Assembly: GCA_963763325.1 (NCBI GenBank)
Contig: CAVXOL010000024.1
Coordinates: 248,001 to 312,000, forward strand
From: JBBECJ01 sp963763325
Lineage (GTDB): Bacteria > Chloroflexota > Chloroflexia > Thermomicrobiales > CFX8
Reading direction: 5' to 3'
DNA: 64,000 nucleotides
Below are positions 32,000-42,626 of this stretch, piece after piece. A model generated the notes under the pieces. The model saw only the letters and a program-made list of their open reading frames with translations. It had not been told where the DNA came from and ran no database searches. The translations under genes and the position numbers were made by a program. The stretch's first letter is position 1. Each line of letters starts with the position of its first letter.

Positions 32000-32882
32000 T
32001 CAGGATGTCGGCGAGTAGGTTGCGACGATCATTCCGTAGTAGGTCGGCGCCTCATACGAGAGGAAATCGACATCCATCGGAACAACTTGCTGCGCCCCCG
32101 CGAGCATCAGCAGTTGCCAGAGTCCGTCGATCGCGGCATTGCTGATGAACTCGTCATCGAGATCGATCAGTCGCATGATGTCGTTGTCCTTGATCGCCTG
32201 GACGACCGTCTCATCCATCCGAGGCGCGTCCGGGTGAAACCCATTCGGATGGTTCGGCGTCGTGCCTATGCGCCCAGTCGCACGACGCAATGAACCCGAT
32301 CCGGCGCGGATCAGCCTCGGCGACCTCCGCAACGATCTTCCCAAGCTCGACATTCACCTCACGCGGCAGCAGCCGCGATGGGTTGGCAATGACCGCCGCC
32401 GGCCCGGTCGTCTCAGGTACTCCATCGAACAGGCTCGACAGCACATGACCCCGGCCAACCATGTTCGTGTCGTGCCCCACGAACCACAGCGGCGTCATCA
32501 CGCCCCAGTCCATCGGCAACACCGACTGGACGCGGTTCGATCCACCATATCCAACCTGCGCGACTGGCACCCCACGTTCTTTCGCCAGCGCAACGACCTT
32601 GTCGGTGAACTCCAGGTCGAACGGAACGTTCAGCTCGACCATCTTCCCGTGGTAGTGCAGCGTCCCAGCCCCACGCGCACAATCCGCCAGCGAAATTGCT
32701 CCGTTGACCCTGATCCCATGCGGCCCGCTGATGAACACCACCTCGGGTGCCGCCGCTGCAAACCGTCGTCCCATCTCCAGCATCGACTCGCGCGTTTTCA
32801 GCGCGCCTTCGGCATCCTCACTGATCTCTGGAATCACCGGAAACCCATGTGGCGCGACCGCGCCAATGACTAGTGGCATCAT
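32000..32882 (-). CDS. Class III extradiol ring-cleavage dioxygenase-like (LigB fold, frameshifted)
   Basis: About 293 residues of LigB type, non-haem Fe(II) family. The N-terminus GAVAPHGFPVIPEI, then FISGPHGIRVNG, MDWGVMTPLWFVG and SCDWAHRHD carry the histidines expected to bind iron; the C-terminus has PDAPRMDETVVQAI and SYEAPTYYGMIVATY. The frame shifts at about 32240-32250. The start is taken at ATG 32882 (tandem ATG at 32879) behind GGGGAGG. The aromatic or other substrate is unknown; no other ring-cleavage pathway gene is near, though benE (benzoate transport) lies 12 kb away. Confidence 0.8.
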
Positions 32883-33011
32883 GCCCTCCCCGTCGAACGT
32901 CAACGTCGAATCGACCGCGTCGACGCGCATAGTACGACACGTCAGGCATAGCGTTGATCAGGAATCACGTTGGACAGGACAAGTGCTACGAATTGCGCGG
33001 ACTCAGGTGGG

Positions 33012-33876
33012 TCAGGCGGGTACCGGAACCGTTCGGACCTGTCGCAGATCAAGCGCTTCGTCTGCCTCTGGACTGGCGCGTGAGTCGAGCCACTCATTCA
33101 CGATCTCGATCAGCGCTCGTGAAGCGAGCGGGACGTCGTCGGGCGGTTCCGGGATTCGTCCGGCGGGTTCGTACCACCGCTTCTCCCAGCGCCAGGTCCC
33201 GGACGGACTCTCGGACTCATAGCAGTAGTGGATGAACGGCGTATCGTCGCGCTGGTCCATCTGCGTTGCAGCCAGATAGTCGAGCTCGTGTGAAATACCC
33301 AGTTCAGCCGCAGCGAAGACGTATCCCCACATATCCGTGATCCAGCCGGCATCCGCCCGAACAACCTCGTCGTTGCGGATCGCCTCGGTCTTGGCGATCC
33401 AGAGTGGCGTGAGCGCGGCAAGATCCGTTCGGTGGATAATCACCGGCCAGCCGATCGGTTGAATCGCGTCGGGGCGGCGGCAGTGTCGCTCGATCAGCGT
33501 GGGATAGTACAGAGGATCGATGTAGCCAGTCATCTGCGCGCACGGGTGGCCCGGTTGCACCCCGGTCTCGATCGACCGAAGATACACGAAGTCGGGATCG
33601 AGCAGCACGATTGTTTCATCGTGCGGTTGGCGTTTCTCGGAGCCAGTCCCTGAGCGCGAACTGTCGGTTGTAACACAAGTACTCGTCACCAGTGACCGGA
33701 TGAGGTGAATACGGACGCGTCTGAAACGTCTCACCGGCAAACGGTTCCGGCTCTCCAACACCCGACCACAGGCGCGTCAGCCTTCCAGGTTGCTGCACGC
33801 GCTCGAATGTGTACGCGAGAAGTTCTGCCTGCCAATCCAGGTAGCGTGAGCCATCCACAGAGAAGATCGTCCGCAT
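33012..33876 (-). CDS. Bacterial relative of plant HPAT/SERGT1 glycosyltransferases (frameshifted)
   Basis: About 288 residues. RTIFSVDGSRYLDWQ then QPGRLTRLWSG, HPVTGDEYLCYNRQFALRDWL, ETIVLLDPDFVYLRSIE, LTPLWIAKTEAIR and GWITDMWGYVFAAAELGI follow the order I recall from plant hydroxyproline O-arabinosyltransferase and peptidyl-serine galactosyltransferase. The DxD-type metal site would be LLDPDF. The frame shifts at about 33630 between the RDWLRET and DETIVLL segments. The start is ATG 33876; an open frame continues upstream without family similarity. Divergent from the GMC gene. Family recognition is from memory of conserved blocks. Confidence 0.7.
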
Positions 33877-34121
33877 GCCAGGTCTAAGGGTGCGCTCGTC
33901 GCATCGATCCAGTTTTGGCGGCTGCTGTCGTCGGATACGGTGAGAACAATCGTCCAATTCCTCGCAGAGCATCGACATCACAGTAACGTGTTCCTCGATC
34001 ATCCTCGTTCGACGTGTAATTTCGGTTGAGCATCGACCCGCCAAACTGGCAAGATCACGACATACGAGCCACGCTCGCAGCGAGTCAAGCCGCGCACATT
34101 CAAACATGGCAGGAGACGCCG

Positions 34122-35641
34122 GTGACACTTCCCCCATCAATTGACATTTTGATCTGTGGAGGTGGGACATCCGGCGCCGCTCTCGCCGGCATCATCGCAC
34201 GCGACACCGACGCGAACGTCGTATTGCTCGAAGCCGGACCCGACTATGGTCCACTCTCTGACGGCCAGTGGCCTGCCGACCTGCTGGACGCTCGCCGCAT
34301 CCCGCAGTCGCACGGCTGGGGCTACTCCGGCTCAGCACACATCGCACACCCGCATGCGACGCCGTTCGAGCGCGCCAAAGTCATTGGCGGTTGCTCGTCA
34401 CACAACGGATGCGTCGCGCTCCTCGGACACCGACGCGACTACGACCACTGGGCCGAACTCGGCAATCCGGGCTGGGATTGGAACTCCGTTGAGCCTGCAT
34501 TCCAACGCGCCCTGCACGCGCTTCAGGTCACGATCCCACCCGACAACGCCATCACACCGTTTCACCGAGCGTTCATTGAAGGAGCCATCGCTGCCGGCAT
34601 CCCACACTCCCCCGACATGAACGACCCCGACGAAAACACTGGCGTTGGCCCGTCGCCTGTCAACGTCGTTGACGGCAACCGGTGGAACACCTCCTAGCCT
34701 ATCTCGACCCGGTGCGATCGAAGGGCAATCTCACCATCGTCGGAAACGCGTTGATCGACCGGGTCGAAGTATGCGAACGGTCGCGCGGTCGCTGATTCAC
34801 GCCATCATCGACGGCAAGCCTGCCCGTATCTCCGCCGAAAGGATCGTACTCGCCGCTGGTGCCTACGGTTCCCCGGCAATTCTTCTCCGCTCCGGCATCG
34901 GCCCTGCCGCCGAACTCAGCCTCGCTCGGCGTCCCAGTAGTCCAGGATCTACCCGGCGTCGGGCAGCGCACTCGCCGACCACCCGGCATCAACCTCATTT
35001 ATCGTCCGTCCGCCAGCCTCGACCGCGCGATGGCCGACTTCGAGCAATCTCACTGGTCGCCGGATGAGCAATCACTCGCAAAGGCGCGCAGTAGCATCTG
35101 TCAGGAAGCCTTCGACATTCACATCTACGCTGTCGCTGGCTGGCGTCTCGCAGACGGCAACGACGTATACGCGGTTGCCGTCTCGTCGGTCTGGCCGAAA
35201 TCCACAGGGACGATCGCCCTTACATCACCCGACCCATCCGCTCCACCACGCATCGAGCACAACTACCTCTCCGATCCCGAAGGCGAAGACCTCCGTGTCC
35301 TGCTCGACGGCTTCGAGATCGCTCGCGATATTATGTCCGGTCCGTTGAATAGCGGATTGCTTCACGCCGAAACCCAACCGGGAGCCAGCATCACGACACC
35401 CCAGGATCTTGCCGCCTATATCGAGCGCACGGTCGGGATCTACTATCACCCTGCTTGCTCGTGCCGGATGGGTCTGGAACAGGACCCAGGCTCAGTCGTG
35501 AACGCTCAGGGGAAGGTACACGGAATCGATGACCTCTACATTTGCGACGCGTCAATCTTCCCCACACTGATGCGCGCGAACACAAACCTTCCAGCCGCGA
35601 TGCTCGCCGAGCATCTGGCACCCTCGATTTCAACCAGGTAG
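34122..35641 (+). CDS. GMC-family FAD oxidoreductase (multiple indels)
   Basis: Glucose-methanol-choline oxidoreductase of about 505 residues. ICGGGTSGAALAGIIA (FAD loop), KVIGGCSSHNGCVALLGH, RIVLAAGAYGSPAILLRSGIGP, and the C-terminal active-site HPACSCRMG with NTNLPAAMLAEH. The start is GTG 34122 behind AGGAGA; TTG 34026 is in frame but unsupported. Indels at about 34697, 34780, 34920 and a compensating pair near 34963/34980; each join restores family sequence. The stop codon TAG lies inside a dispersed repeat. Substrate alcohol unknown. Confidence 0.82.
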
Positions 35642-35677
35642 GGGCCGATCCTGTATCGGCCCGCGCCGTGAGGCGCC
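35638..35677 (+). repeat. Dispersed 40-bp repeat, subfamily A copy 1
   Basis: Forty bases identical to 43747-43786. Two adjacent hairpins: GGCCGATCCTGTATCGGCC and GGCGCC-type inverted segments. It supplies the stop codon of the GMC gene. Confidence 0.85.
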
Positions 35678-35830
35678 CGGTGTGTCGCCTGCGTGGTTCC
35701 CCACGGCGCAGGCGTTGGCGCTCCATTGCAGGAACTCGTGTAATCAGAGTGCACCAGACGACACGGCCGCTGGACGATTTCGTGCCCGGGACCATCATCG
35801 AACGCCGTCTCGAACCCACCAACACCGCCG

Positions 35831-37405
35831 CTAATCGAGATACCCGTACGCCCGCAACGTCAGGAACTCCTCGAACTCGTCGTTCACAACCAGCCCGTCG
35901 AGAATCTCAACAGCGTCGCCCAAACGCCGTACACCCGCGCCACCCAGCTTTGCCAACTCCTCGTCTCGCACCGCCCGGTACAGTTCCGCGTGACATCGTT
36001 CGGCCATCACTCAACGTCGATCCGTGGCGAATCCACTGCCAGAGCTGCGCGCGAGAGATCTCAGCCGTCGCCGCGTCTTCCATCAGATTATTGATCGCTG
36101 CCGCACCATTCCCGTTCAGCCATGCATCCAGATACTGCAACGCGACACTGACGTTCAGCCGGACGCCGTCTTCGGTGATTGCCCCACCGGTAATGCCCAT
36201 CGTCCAGCAACTGCGTCGCTGAGACCGACACGTCCTCTCGAAGCTTGTCCTTCTGATGTGGCCGGTCTCCGAGGACAGCATCGAAGACTTCCAGCGCCAC
36301 CGGAGCCAGGTCTGGATGCGCGATCCACGTCCCATCGAAGCCGTCGCCCGCCTCGCGCTCCTTGTCCTCGCGGACCCGATCCAGCGCCGTCGCCGTCACC
36401 TCCGGATCACGCCGGTTGGGGATGAAGGCCGCCATCCCGCCAATCGCGTGGGCGCCACGCCGGTGGCAGGTCCGGACCAGCAGTTGCGCGTACGCCCGCA
36501 TGAACGGCACCGCCATCGTCACCTGCGCCCGGTCGGGCAGAACCGCCTCTGGATCGTTGCGGAGCTTCTTGATGGCACTGAAGATGTAGTCCCAGCGTCC
36601 CGCGTTCAGCCCCGCTGCGTGATCGCGCAACTCATACAGGATCTCGTCCATCTCGAACGCCGCCATGATCGTCTCGATCAGTACCGTTGCCCGGATCGAT
36701 CCAACCGGAATGCCCAGTTCCTCTTGCGCAGCAACAAACACATCGTTCCAGAGCCGCGCCTCCAGATGACTCTCCAGCTTCGGCAGGTAGAAGTACGGCC
36801 CACTCCCCCGTGCCAGCAGTTCCGCCGCGTTGTGGAACATGTACAGCCCGAAGTCAAACAGGCTCGCCGACACGGCTTCACCGTCGATCTCGACGTGCCG
36901 CTCGACCAGATGCCAGCCACGCGGCCGGACGACGAGCGTCGAGGTCTCTTCGTTCAGCTCATAGACGCGGCCATCCGGGTTATCGAAGCGAGATCGTGCG
37001 GCGGATCGCATCGCGCAGGTTGACCTGCCCTTCGAGCACGTTCGCCCACGTCGGCGAGTTGGCATCCTCGAAGTCGGCCATGAATACCTTCGCGCCAGAG
37101 TTCAGCGCGTTGATCACCATCTTGCGCTCGACCGGCCCGGTAATCTCAACGCGCCGATCCTGCAAGTCGTCCGGGGTCGGCGCGACCCGCCAATCTCCCG
37201 CGCGGATATCCGCCGTCTCCTCCAGGAAATCCGGCAGATTGCCAGCATCGATCGCCGCCTGCCGCTCGCGACGACGCCCCAGGAGTTCCTTACGCTGCCC
37301 ATTGAACCTCCGCTGCAACCCCGCAACAAACGCCAACGCGTCGTCGGTCAGCACCTCGCCAATCGCCGGATGCTCTGCCCCAACGACCCGTACCCCGTCA
37401 ATCAT
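35831..37405 (-). CDS. aceB: Malate synthase A (frameshifted)
   Basis: Condenses glyoxylate with acetyl-CoA to malate; about 524 residues. FMADFEDANSPTW, GPYFYLPKLESHLEARLW, RATVLIETI and the C-terminal LNVSVALQYLDAWLNG are diagnostic. Frame shifts at about 36988, 36200 and 36004; after the last one the frame AELYRAVRDEELAKLGG continues to a stop at 35833. The start is ATG 37405 behind GGGGGA. No isocitrate lyase is near, but glcDEF supplies glyoxylate. Confidence 0.9.
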
Positions 37406-37534
37406 CCAATCCCCCTGATCGCGTGAAACCGCAGTTAGCATCCAACCACTCACCGTAGCACACCCCGTTGGCATCAGATCGAGAATCTGTCAGACTCCGG
37501 TCTATCGTCAATAGCCGATTGCGGAGGGGAAACA

Positions 37535-38599
37535 ATGTCGCTGTCGAGAGAGCAGATCGAGAAAGCCAACAAAGGCTTCCACCCGTTCCTGGAATCCGAC
37601 CATCCGTACATCTTCATCGACTCCTGCATGCAGGCCTGGCCGGACGCCGACTACGCCGAATGCCCACCGCCACGGCGTCACCGCGTACGCCGCGACCTGC
37701 TGGCGTCCGCATGCCAACGTCGAGCAGGCCATGGAAGAGGGCATGTTCTGGCATCTCGTCGCCCGCCAGTATCCGAACTGCATCGTCGTCGAGACGGCCG
37801 AGGATATCCGCCGTGCCAAGCGCGAGGGCAAAGCCGCCTTCATCATGGCAGCCCAGGGTGGCGACTTCATCGGCAACAAGCTCCACCGCATCGAGGCGTT
37901 CCACAAGCTCGGGCTGCGCATGATGCTTCCGGCCTACAACACGACCAACGGGATCTGCGACGGCGCGCTCGACCGCACGTCCAGCGGGTTGACCCGCTTC
38001 GGGGAACTCGTCGTCGACGAGTGCAACCGCGTCGGCGTGCTGCTCGATTGCACCCATCTCGGCAAGCAATCGTCGCTGGAGATCATCGAGCGCAGCAGCC
38101 AGCCCGTCGTCTTTTCAGCCACTCGAACCCGAACGGCGTCGTCCCGAACCCGCGCAACATCGACGACGACCAGATCAAGCTCTGCGTCGAGAAGGGCGGC
38201 ATCATCGGGCTCGCCCCCTGGGGGCCGCTCGTCATGAAGCCCCAGGACAGCCACTGGCCGACCGTCGACGATTTCATCGACCACATCGACTACGTCGCGA
38301 ACCTGATCGGCAACACCGACTACATCGGCATCGGCACCGATATGTCGCTCGGCACCTATCCGGACCACGAGCACGATCCGTGGGGCGAGCCGGAGTATCC
38401 CGACGTCGCCGGTCGCTACGGCAGCCTGATCACGACCGACGTTCGCTCGCCGATGCGCGCCCTCGACGGCTGGTGGAACTACACCCACGTCACCAACTTC
38501 ATCGACCGGATGCTGGCCCGCAATTACACCGACGACGACGTCCGCAAGATTCTCGGCGAGAACTATCTCCGCGTCTTCGCCCAGGTCTGGGGAGGCTGA
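37535..38599 (+). CDS. Membrane-dipeptidase-type (M19) metallopeptidase (frameshifted)
   Basis: About 355 residues of peptidase family M19 (renal dipeptidase fold). YIFIDSCMQAW begins the fold, AFIMAAQGGDFIGN, LMLPAYNTTN, VGVLLDCTHLG, FSHSNPNGV and IGIGTDMSLG carry metal and substrate residues. Two extra bases break the frame: one C in the CCC at 37663-37665 and one T in the TTTT at 38112-38115. Removing them gives a continuous protein. The start is ATG 37535 behind GGAGGGG. The DxHxD motif is altered to IDSC at the start. Confidence 0.87.
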   Translation: MSLSREQIEKANKGFHPFLESDHPYIFIDSCMQAWPDADYAECPPPRRHRVRRDLLASACQRRAGHGRGHVLASRRPPVSELHRRRDGRGYPPCQARGQSRLHHGSPGWRLHRQQAPPHRGVPQARAAHDASGLQHDQRDLRRRARPHVQRVDPLRGTRRRRVQPRRRAARLHPSRQAIVAGDHRAQQPARRLFSHSNPNGVVPNPRNIDDDQIKLCVEKGGIIGLAPWGPLVMKPQDSHWPTVDDFIDHIDYVANLIGNTDYIGIGTDMSLGTYPDHEHDPWGEPEYPDVAGRYGSLITTDVRSPMRALDGWWNYTHVTNFIDRMLARNYTDDDVRKILGENYLRVFAQVWGG

Positions 38600-38633
38600 C
38601 GCGCATCCTGAGGTATCGATCTATCGATCGTGA

Positions 38634-38665
38634 GCGTTGCGCAGCGTCGGGACGCTGCGCAACGC
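38634..38665. terminator. Perfect 15-bp hairpin
   Basis: GCGTTGCGCAGCGTC and its exact complement with only two bases between, preceded by a tandem TATCGATC. A very stable stem or cruciform after the dipeptidase; no T run, so a terminator role is possible but not certain. Confidence 0.5.
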
Positions 38666-38728
38666 TGCCTCCGTGTTAGCCTTGTTGATCGACGCAACAC
38701 CCACCACTCTCGACCCGGAGGTCCGAAG

Positions 38729-39409
38729 ATGCCCCAGCCTCGTGACAAGAAGCTCAGCAAGCGCGCACTCAAGCGGTTGGAAGGCAACGAGCCACCTGCC
38801 GACCAGCCAGTCAGCAACCTGCGCCCACTCTCGATGTCCGCTCCAATGCACAGTTGGCCACTCCACGAGTGCCTCGTACCTGAGACCTGGCGCTCGCCCG
38901 GTGAGCTCATCCAGCTGATCGTCACGCGCCGGTCAGACGCGGGCGAGTTCGCCTCGGCCATCTTCCTCGTCGACCTCGGCTGCCTCGGTGTCAAGAACGC
39001 GCACACGATGCGCTTCACCGATGAGGCCGATTATCGAGCCTGGCTTGAGACCGTGCCGTCGAAGGCCGCCCTCGAACCGATCCCCTTCGATCTTGCCGCC
39101 AAGATCGTCCAGACAGGAATCGACTACGCAGCGTCGCTTGGCTTCCGGCCACATCGCGACTACTCGCTGGCCGCTCCGTTCCTGCGTGATGCGGATCCAG
39201 AACAGGCTACCGAGGAGATACCAACCGGCCTCGACGGCAAGCCGTATTTCATCAGCGGCCCATATGACAACGTCCGCAAGATAGTCGAGCAACTGCGACG
39301 GAAAGTCGGCGAAGGGAACTTCCACGTCATGGCCGTCGCCCCGGTTGGCACGCTCCCACCAGAGTTCGACGTCGTCTTCGATGATCCCAGCGTCCCGATC
39401 GAACCGTAG
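38729..39409 (+). CDS. Conserved protein of unknown function
   Basis: 226 residues starting at ATG 38729 behind CCGGAGG. A basic N-terminus (KKLSKRALKRLEG) leads to HECLVPETWRSPGELIQLIV, ASAIFLVDLGCLGVKNAHTMRF, and a C-terminal AAKIVQTGIDYAASLGFRP. The VDLxCLGVKNA segment looks like a conserved core of an uncharacterised soluble family, but I cannot name it. No signal peptide or membrane span. Between a dipeptidase and two acetyltransferases. Confidence 0.72.
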   Translation: MPQPRDKKLSKRALKRLEGNEPPADQPVSNLRPLSMSAPMHSWPLHECLVPETWRSPGELIQLIVTRRSDAGEFASAIFLVDLGCLGVKNAHTMRFTDEADYRAWLETVPSKAALEPIPFDLAAKIVQTGIDYAASLGFRPHRDYSLAAPFLRDADPEQATEEIPTGLDGKPYFISGPYDNVRKIVEQLRRKVGEGNFHVMAVAPVGTLPPEFDVVFDDPSVPIEP

Positions 39410-39562
39410 CCCTCGGCGCATACCCCGGAGCCTGACCGAAAGACCAGCCGCAGCCTGCCTTCAAGTTCAGGCCAAACCATCGCCGAGTTCGCCACAATTG
39501 CGGGCTGTACCATTTGACGCACCAAGTCGTGCGTCGCTCGCCGTGCCACTAAGGAAGTAAGA

Positions 39563-40552
39563 ATGACCGCAACTACGCCGAGGACTGCGCTACCGGCCGG
39601 GTTCACCATCCGTGCACCACAACTCGACGACGTAGCCGAGGTGGCGGCACTCGTCAACGCTCGCTCCCTGGCACTGACAGGGACCGAGATGATGTCGGTC
39701 TCCGACATTCTGCTGTACTGGAACGAGCCAGAGCGCGACATCACCGATGAAGACTGGCTCGTCATCGCGCCGGACGGGCGAATCGCCGCCTTCATGGAGC
39801 TCTACGAGTTCCCGCCCTTCACCCTCTTCGAGTTCGATCACCACGTCCATCCAGACTTCGATGGCATCGGCATCGAGCCAGTGTTGTTCGACATCATCGA
39901 GCACCGAGCCCGTCGGGAGGTACACCAGGCGCCGGATGGCGAACGGGTCGTCCTGCATACGTTCGCCTCAAGCCTGGCAACCGAAGCCCACCGACACCTT
40001 GAATCACACGGATTCGTCCACATCCGCGACGGTATCCAGATGTTGATCGACCTCGACACCCCTGCGCCTGCGAATTGGCCCGACGGCATCACCGTCCGCA
40101 CCTTCGTCCGCGATCAGGACGAGCGCGCCGTCTGGGAAACCGCCGAAGCCGCCTGGCAGGATCACTGGGGCTATGCTCCGATGCCGCTGGAGGAGTTCCT
40201 CTACTTCCGCATCGAATCCAACGAGAACTTCGACCCCGGCCTCTGGCACCTCGCGATGGACGGCGACCAGATCGCCGGTATCGCCCTCTGCAACCCCGAG
40301 CGCGCCGGCTTCGACAACACCGGCTGGGTCTCGCTGCTCGCCGTCCTCCGCGAGTATCGCGGTCGCGGCATCGGCCAGGCACTCCTCCAGCACGCATTCG
40401 CCGACTTCGCTCGCCGCGGCTACGCTCACGCCGGCCTCGGTGTCGACGCCAGCAGCCTGACAGGCGCCGACCGTCTCTACCGCAACGCCGGTATGCGCGA
40501 GATCAAGCGCGAATTCACCTTCGAGAAGGTTCTGAGGGAAGCAGGGAACTAG
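39563..40552 (+). CDS. Double-GNAT acetyltransferase (copy 1)
   Basis: 329 residues made of two GNAT folds, the N-terminal one degenerate and the C-terminal one with the acetyl-CoA loop EYRGRGIGQALLQHAF. This architecture is shared with mycothiol synthase and related proteins. About 40 percent similar in layout to the next gene: both end SLTGADRLYxxAGMRxxxxFxFxKxLREA. A recent tandem duplication is likely. Substrate unknown. Confidence 0.85.
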   Translation: MTATTPRTALPAGFTIRAPQLDDVAEVAALVNARSLALTGTEMMSVSDILLYWNEPERDITDEDWLVIAPDGRIAAFMELYEFPPFTLFEFDHHVHPDFDGIGIEPVLFDIIEHRARREVHQAPDGERVVLHTFASSLATEAHRHLESHGFVHIRDGIQMLIDLDTPAPANWPDGITVRTFVRDQDERAVWETAEAAWQDHWGYAPMPLEEFLYFRIESNENFDPGLWHLAMDGDQIAGIALCNPERAGFDNTGWVSLLAVLREYRGRGIGQALLQHAFADFARRGYAHAGLGVDASSLTGADRLYRNAGMREIKREFTFEKVLREAGN

Positions 40553-40724
40553 CACCCGCCGAAGTCGCCGCACGTTCGAAGCTCTTTCCGCAATCGCACG
40601 GCGATCCGTGGACGGCCGACGCCGGTCATCGTCAACGTGTCGCTACTGATCGGACGGTAGCGTTCAGAACGTGTGGTACACATCCTCGCGGGCAAAACCG
40701 GTTGACGTTGTGAAGGACCAGAAG

Positions 40725-41708
40725 ATGGCCAGTCTCCCAGAGGGGTACGTTCTCCGCCCCGCGACAATGGACGACCTCGAAGCCGCCGTCGAGATCACCA
40801 ACCTCCGCTCGATCCACGACATCGGCGAAGGCGACATGACGCTGGCCCGAATGCGCATGTTCTGGACCGAACCGGAACGCAACATCGAGACTGACAACTG
40901 GTGCATCCTCGACCGGGGCGGCCAACTCGTCGCCTACGCCGACTACAGCGAATACGCGCCCTTCGCCGAGTACGGCTTCGACTACGTCATCCTGCCCGAC
41001 CACACCGGCCTGGGCATCGAACAAGCCATCTTCGCCATCGCCGAAGCTCGCGCCCGCCAGTCGCTCCACAAAGCTCCAACCGGCGAGAAGCTCACGCTCC
41101 AGACGAACGTCTGGTCCACCAACACAGCCGACCAGGCGCTCCTCCGCCAACACGGCTTCGAACACGTCCGCGTCTGGAACCGGATGCTGATCGAGATGGA
41201 CGAACTCCCTCCTGAACCAGCCTGGCCAACCGGAATCAGCGTCCGCACGTTCCAGCCCAGCGAGATCGACGCCGTCCACGCCGCCTGGGAAGACGCCCAA
41301 CGCGACGAGCACGGCTTCTCCAGCCTGACCCCCGAAGAGTTCCGCCGCTACCTCATGGACGAAGAAGAGAACTTCGACCCCACCCTCTGGTTCCTCGCAA
41401 TCGACGACGCCACCGGCGCGATCGCAGGCTACACCCTCTGCCGCTGGGAGCGCCCCGGCGAGCCACAGACCGGCCACATCCGCTACGTCGCCGTCCGCCG
41501 CCCATACCGCCGTCGCGGCATCGCCCACGCCCTGCTCCTGCACGCCTTCCGCGAGTTCTACCGCCGTGGAAAGCACCGGGTCGGCCTCGCCGTCGACTCA
41601 ACCAGCCTGACCGGAGCCGACCGGCTCTACGAACGTGCCGGCATGCGCGCCTCCCAACAATTCTTCGTATTCGCCAAGACGCTGCGTGAGGCCACCAACC
41701 AACCCTGA
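40725..41708 (+). CDS. Double-GNAT acetyltransferase (copy 2)
   Basis: 327 residues, paralogue of the preceding gene with the same two-GNAT layout; the active CoA loop is PYRRRGIAHALLLHAF. Start ATG 40725 behind GAAGGA. Codons end overwhelmingly in C. Sequence has diverged well beyond a very recent copy, so the pair may have different substrates. Confidence 0.85.
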   Translation: MASLPEGYVLRPATMDDLEAAVEITNLRSIHDIGEGDMTLARMRMFWTEPERNIETDNWCILDRGGQLVAYADYSEYAPFAEYGFDYVILPDHTGLGIEQAIFAIAEARARQSLHKAPTGEKLTLQTNVWSTNTADQALLRQHGFEHVRVWNRMLIEMDELPPEPAWPTGISVRTFQPSEIDAVHAAWEDAQRDEHGFSSLTPEEFRRYLMDEEENFDPTLWFLAIDDATGAIAGYTLCRWERPGEPQTGHIRYVAVRRPYRRRGIAHALLLHAFREFYRRGKHRVGLAVDSTSLTGADRLYERAGMRASQQFFVFAKTLREATNQP

Positions 41709-41863
41709 CATACAAGCCACACCTCGCACTCTCCTTGCGCGACATTCGAGTCACGTCTTGCACTGACGACCGGCATCCGCATTTGCCCGTCAGTCACAGT
41801 GAGGCACAGAACGTGCGTCATTGCTGCAGGTCGAATGACCAATGAATGAAGGGAACGTAACCA

Positions 41864-42406
41864 ATGGCAAAGCACAATGAGCGAACCTACCAGGGCGTTG
41901 TTGTCCAGAGCTTCAGGACCGAAGACGACGCCGTTGACGCCGTCCGCCGGCTCCAGTCCGCCGGATTCACCAACGATCAGGTCAGCGTCATCGCCCGCGA
42001 CAAGAACGTCTCCCGCCAGGTCGCCGACGACACCGGCACCGAGGCCGAAGAGGGCGCGGCCGTTGGAGCGGTCACCGGCGGCGTACTCGCCGGCGTCGCT
42101 GCCCTGATTGCTGGCGCGTCAGCCGTCGCGATCCCAGGCATCGGCCTCGCCATCGGCGGCCCGATCGCTGCCGCCATCGCTGGCGCAGCCGGTGGTGGAC
42201 TCGTCGGTGCCCTCGTCGGCATGGGCATCCCCGAGGACGAGGCGAAGGTCTACAACGAGCGCCTCGAGGCAGGTGACATCGTCATCTCGGTCGTCGCTGG
42301 CAGCCGCGAAGCCGAAGCCCGCGACATCCTCCACGGCAACGGCGTCATCAGCTCCAACCTGCGCACCGTCGACGCCAGCACCACCCGCTCCGACATCATC
42401 AGCTAA
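41864..42406 (+). CDS. General stress protein with YflT-like domain and glycine-rich core
   Basis: 180 residues. The N-terminus (VVVQSFRTEDDAVDAVRRLQSAGF, DQVSVIARD) matches the general stress protein 17M/YflT domain; a Gly/Ala-rich hydrophobic middle (VGAVTGGVLAGVAALIAG, LAIGGPIAAAIAGAAGGG) follows, then IPEDEAKVYNERLEAGDIVISV. Such proteins are induced by general stress; mechanism unknown. Own transcription unit, closed by the hairpin at 42425. Confidence 0.82.
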   Translation: MAKHNERTYQGVVVQSFRTEDDAVDAVRRLQSAGFTNDQVSVIARDKNVSRQVADDTGTEAEEGAAVGAVTGGVLAGVAALIAGASAVAIPGIGLAIGGPIAAAIAGAAGGGLVGALVGMGIPEDEAKVYNERLEAGDIVISVVAGSREAEARDILHGNGVISSNLRTVDASTTRSDIIS

Positions 42407-42424
42407 CCACGCAACACGCCCACC

Positions 42425-42452
42425 GAGGGACGGACACCTGCGTCCGTCCCTC
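42425..42452 (+). terminator. Hairpin after stress protein
   Basis: Stem GAGGGACGGAC / GTCCGTCCCTC with a six-base loop; no T run follows. The rest of 42453-42626 shows nothing recognisable. Confidence 0.5.
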
Positions 42453-42626
42453 GCCCATACCCAGTCAGCCCCTGCCCCTCCCGATCGCGACGCCACACAC
42501 CGCAACCGCATCTCGCGCCTCAGCGTTCTCCGGCCCATTGCCAAAGTCCCCGTTTCGCCGCATGCTGCACACGCACCCCCACGATCGTTGTGACACGTGG
42601 GGAACTGCACAGATTGGAGCAGGGCC

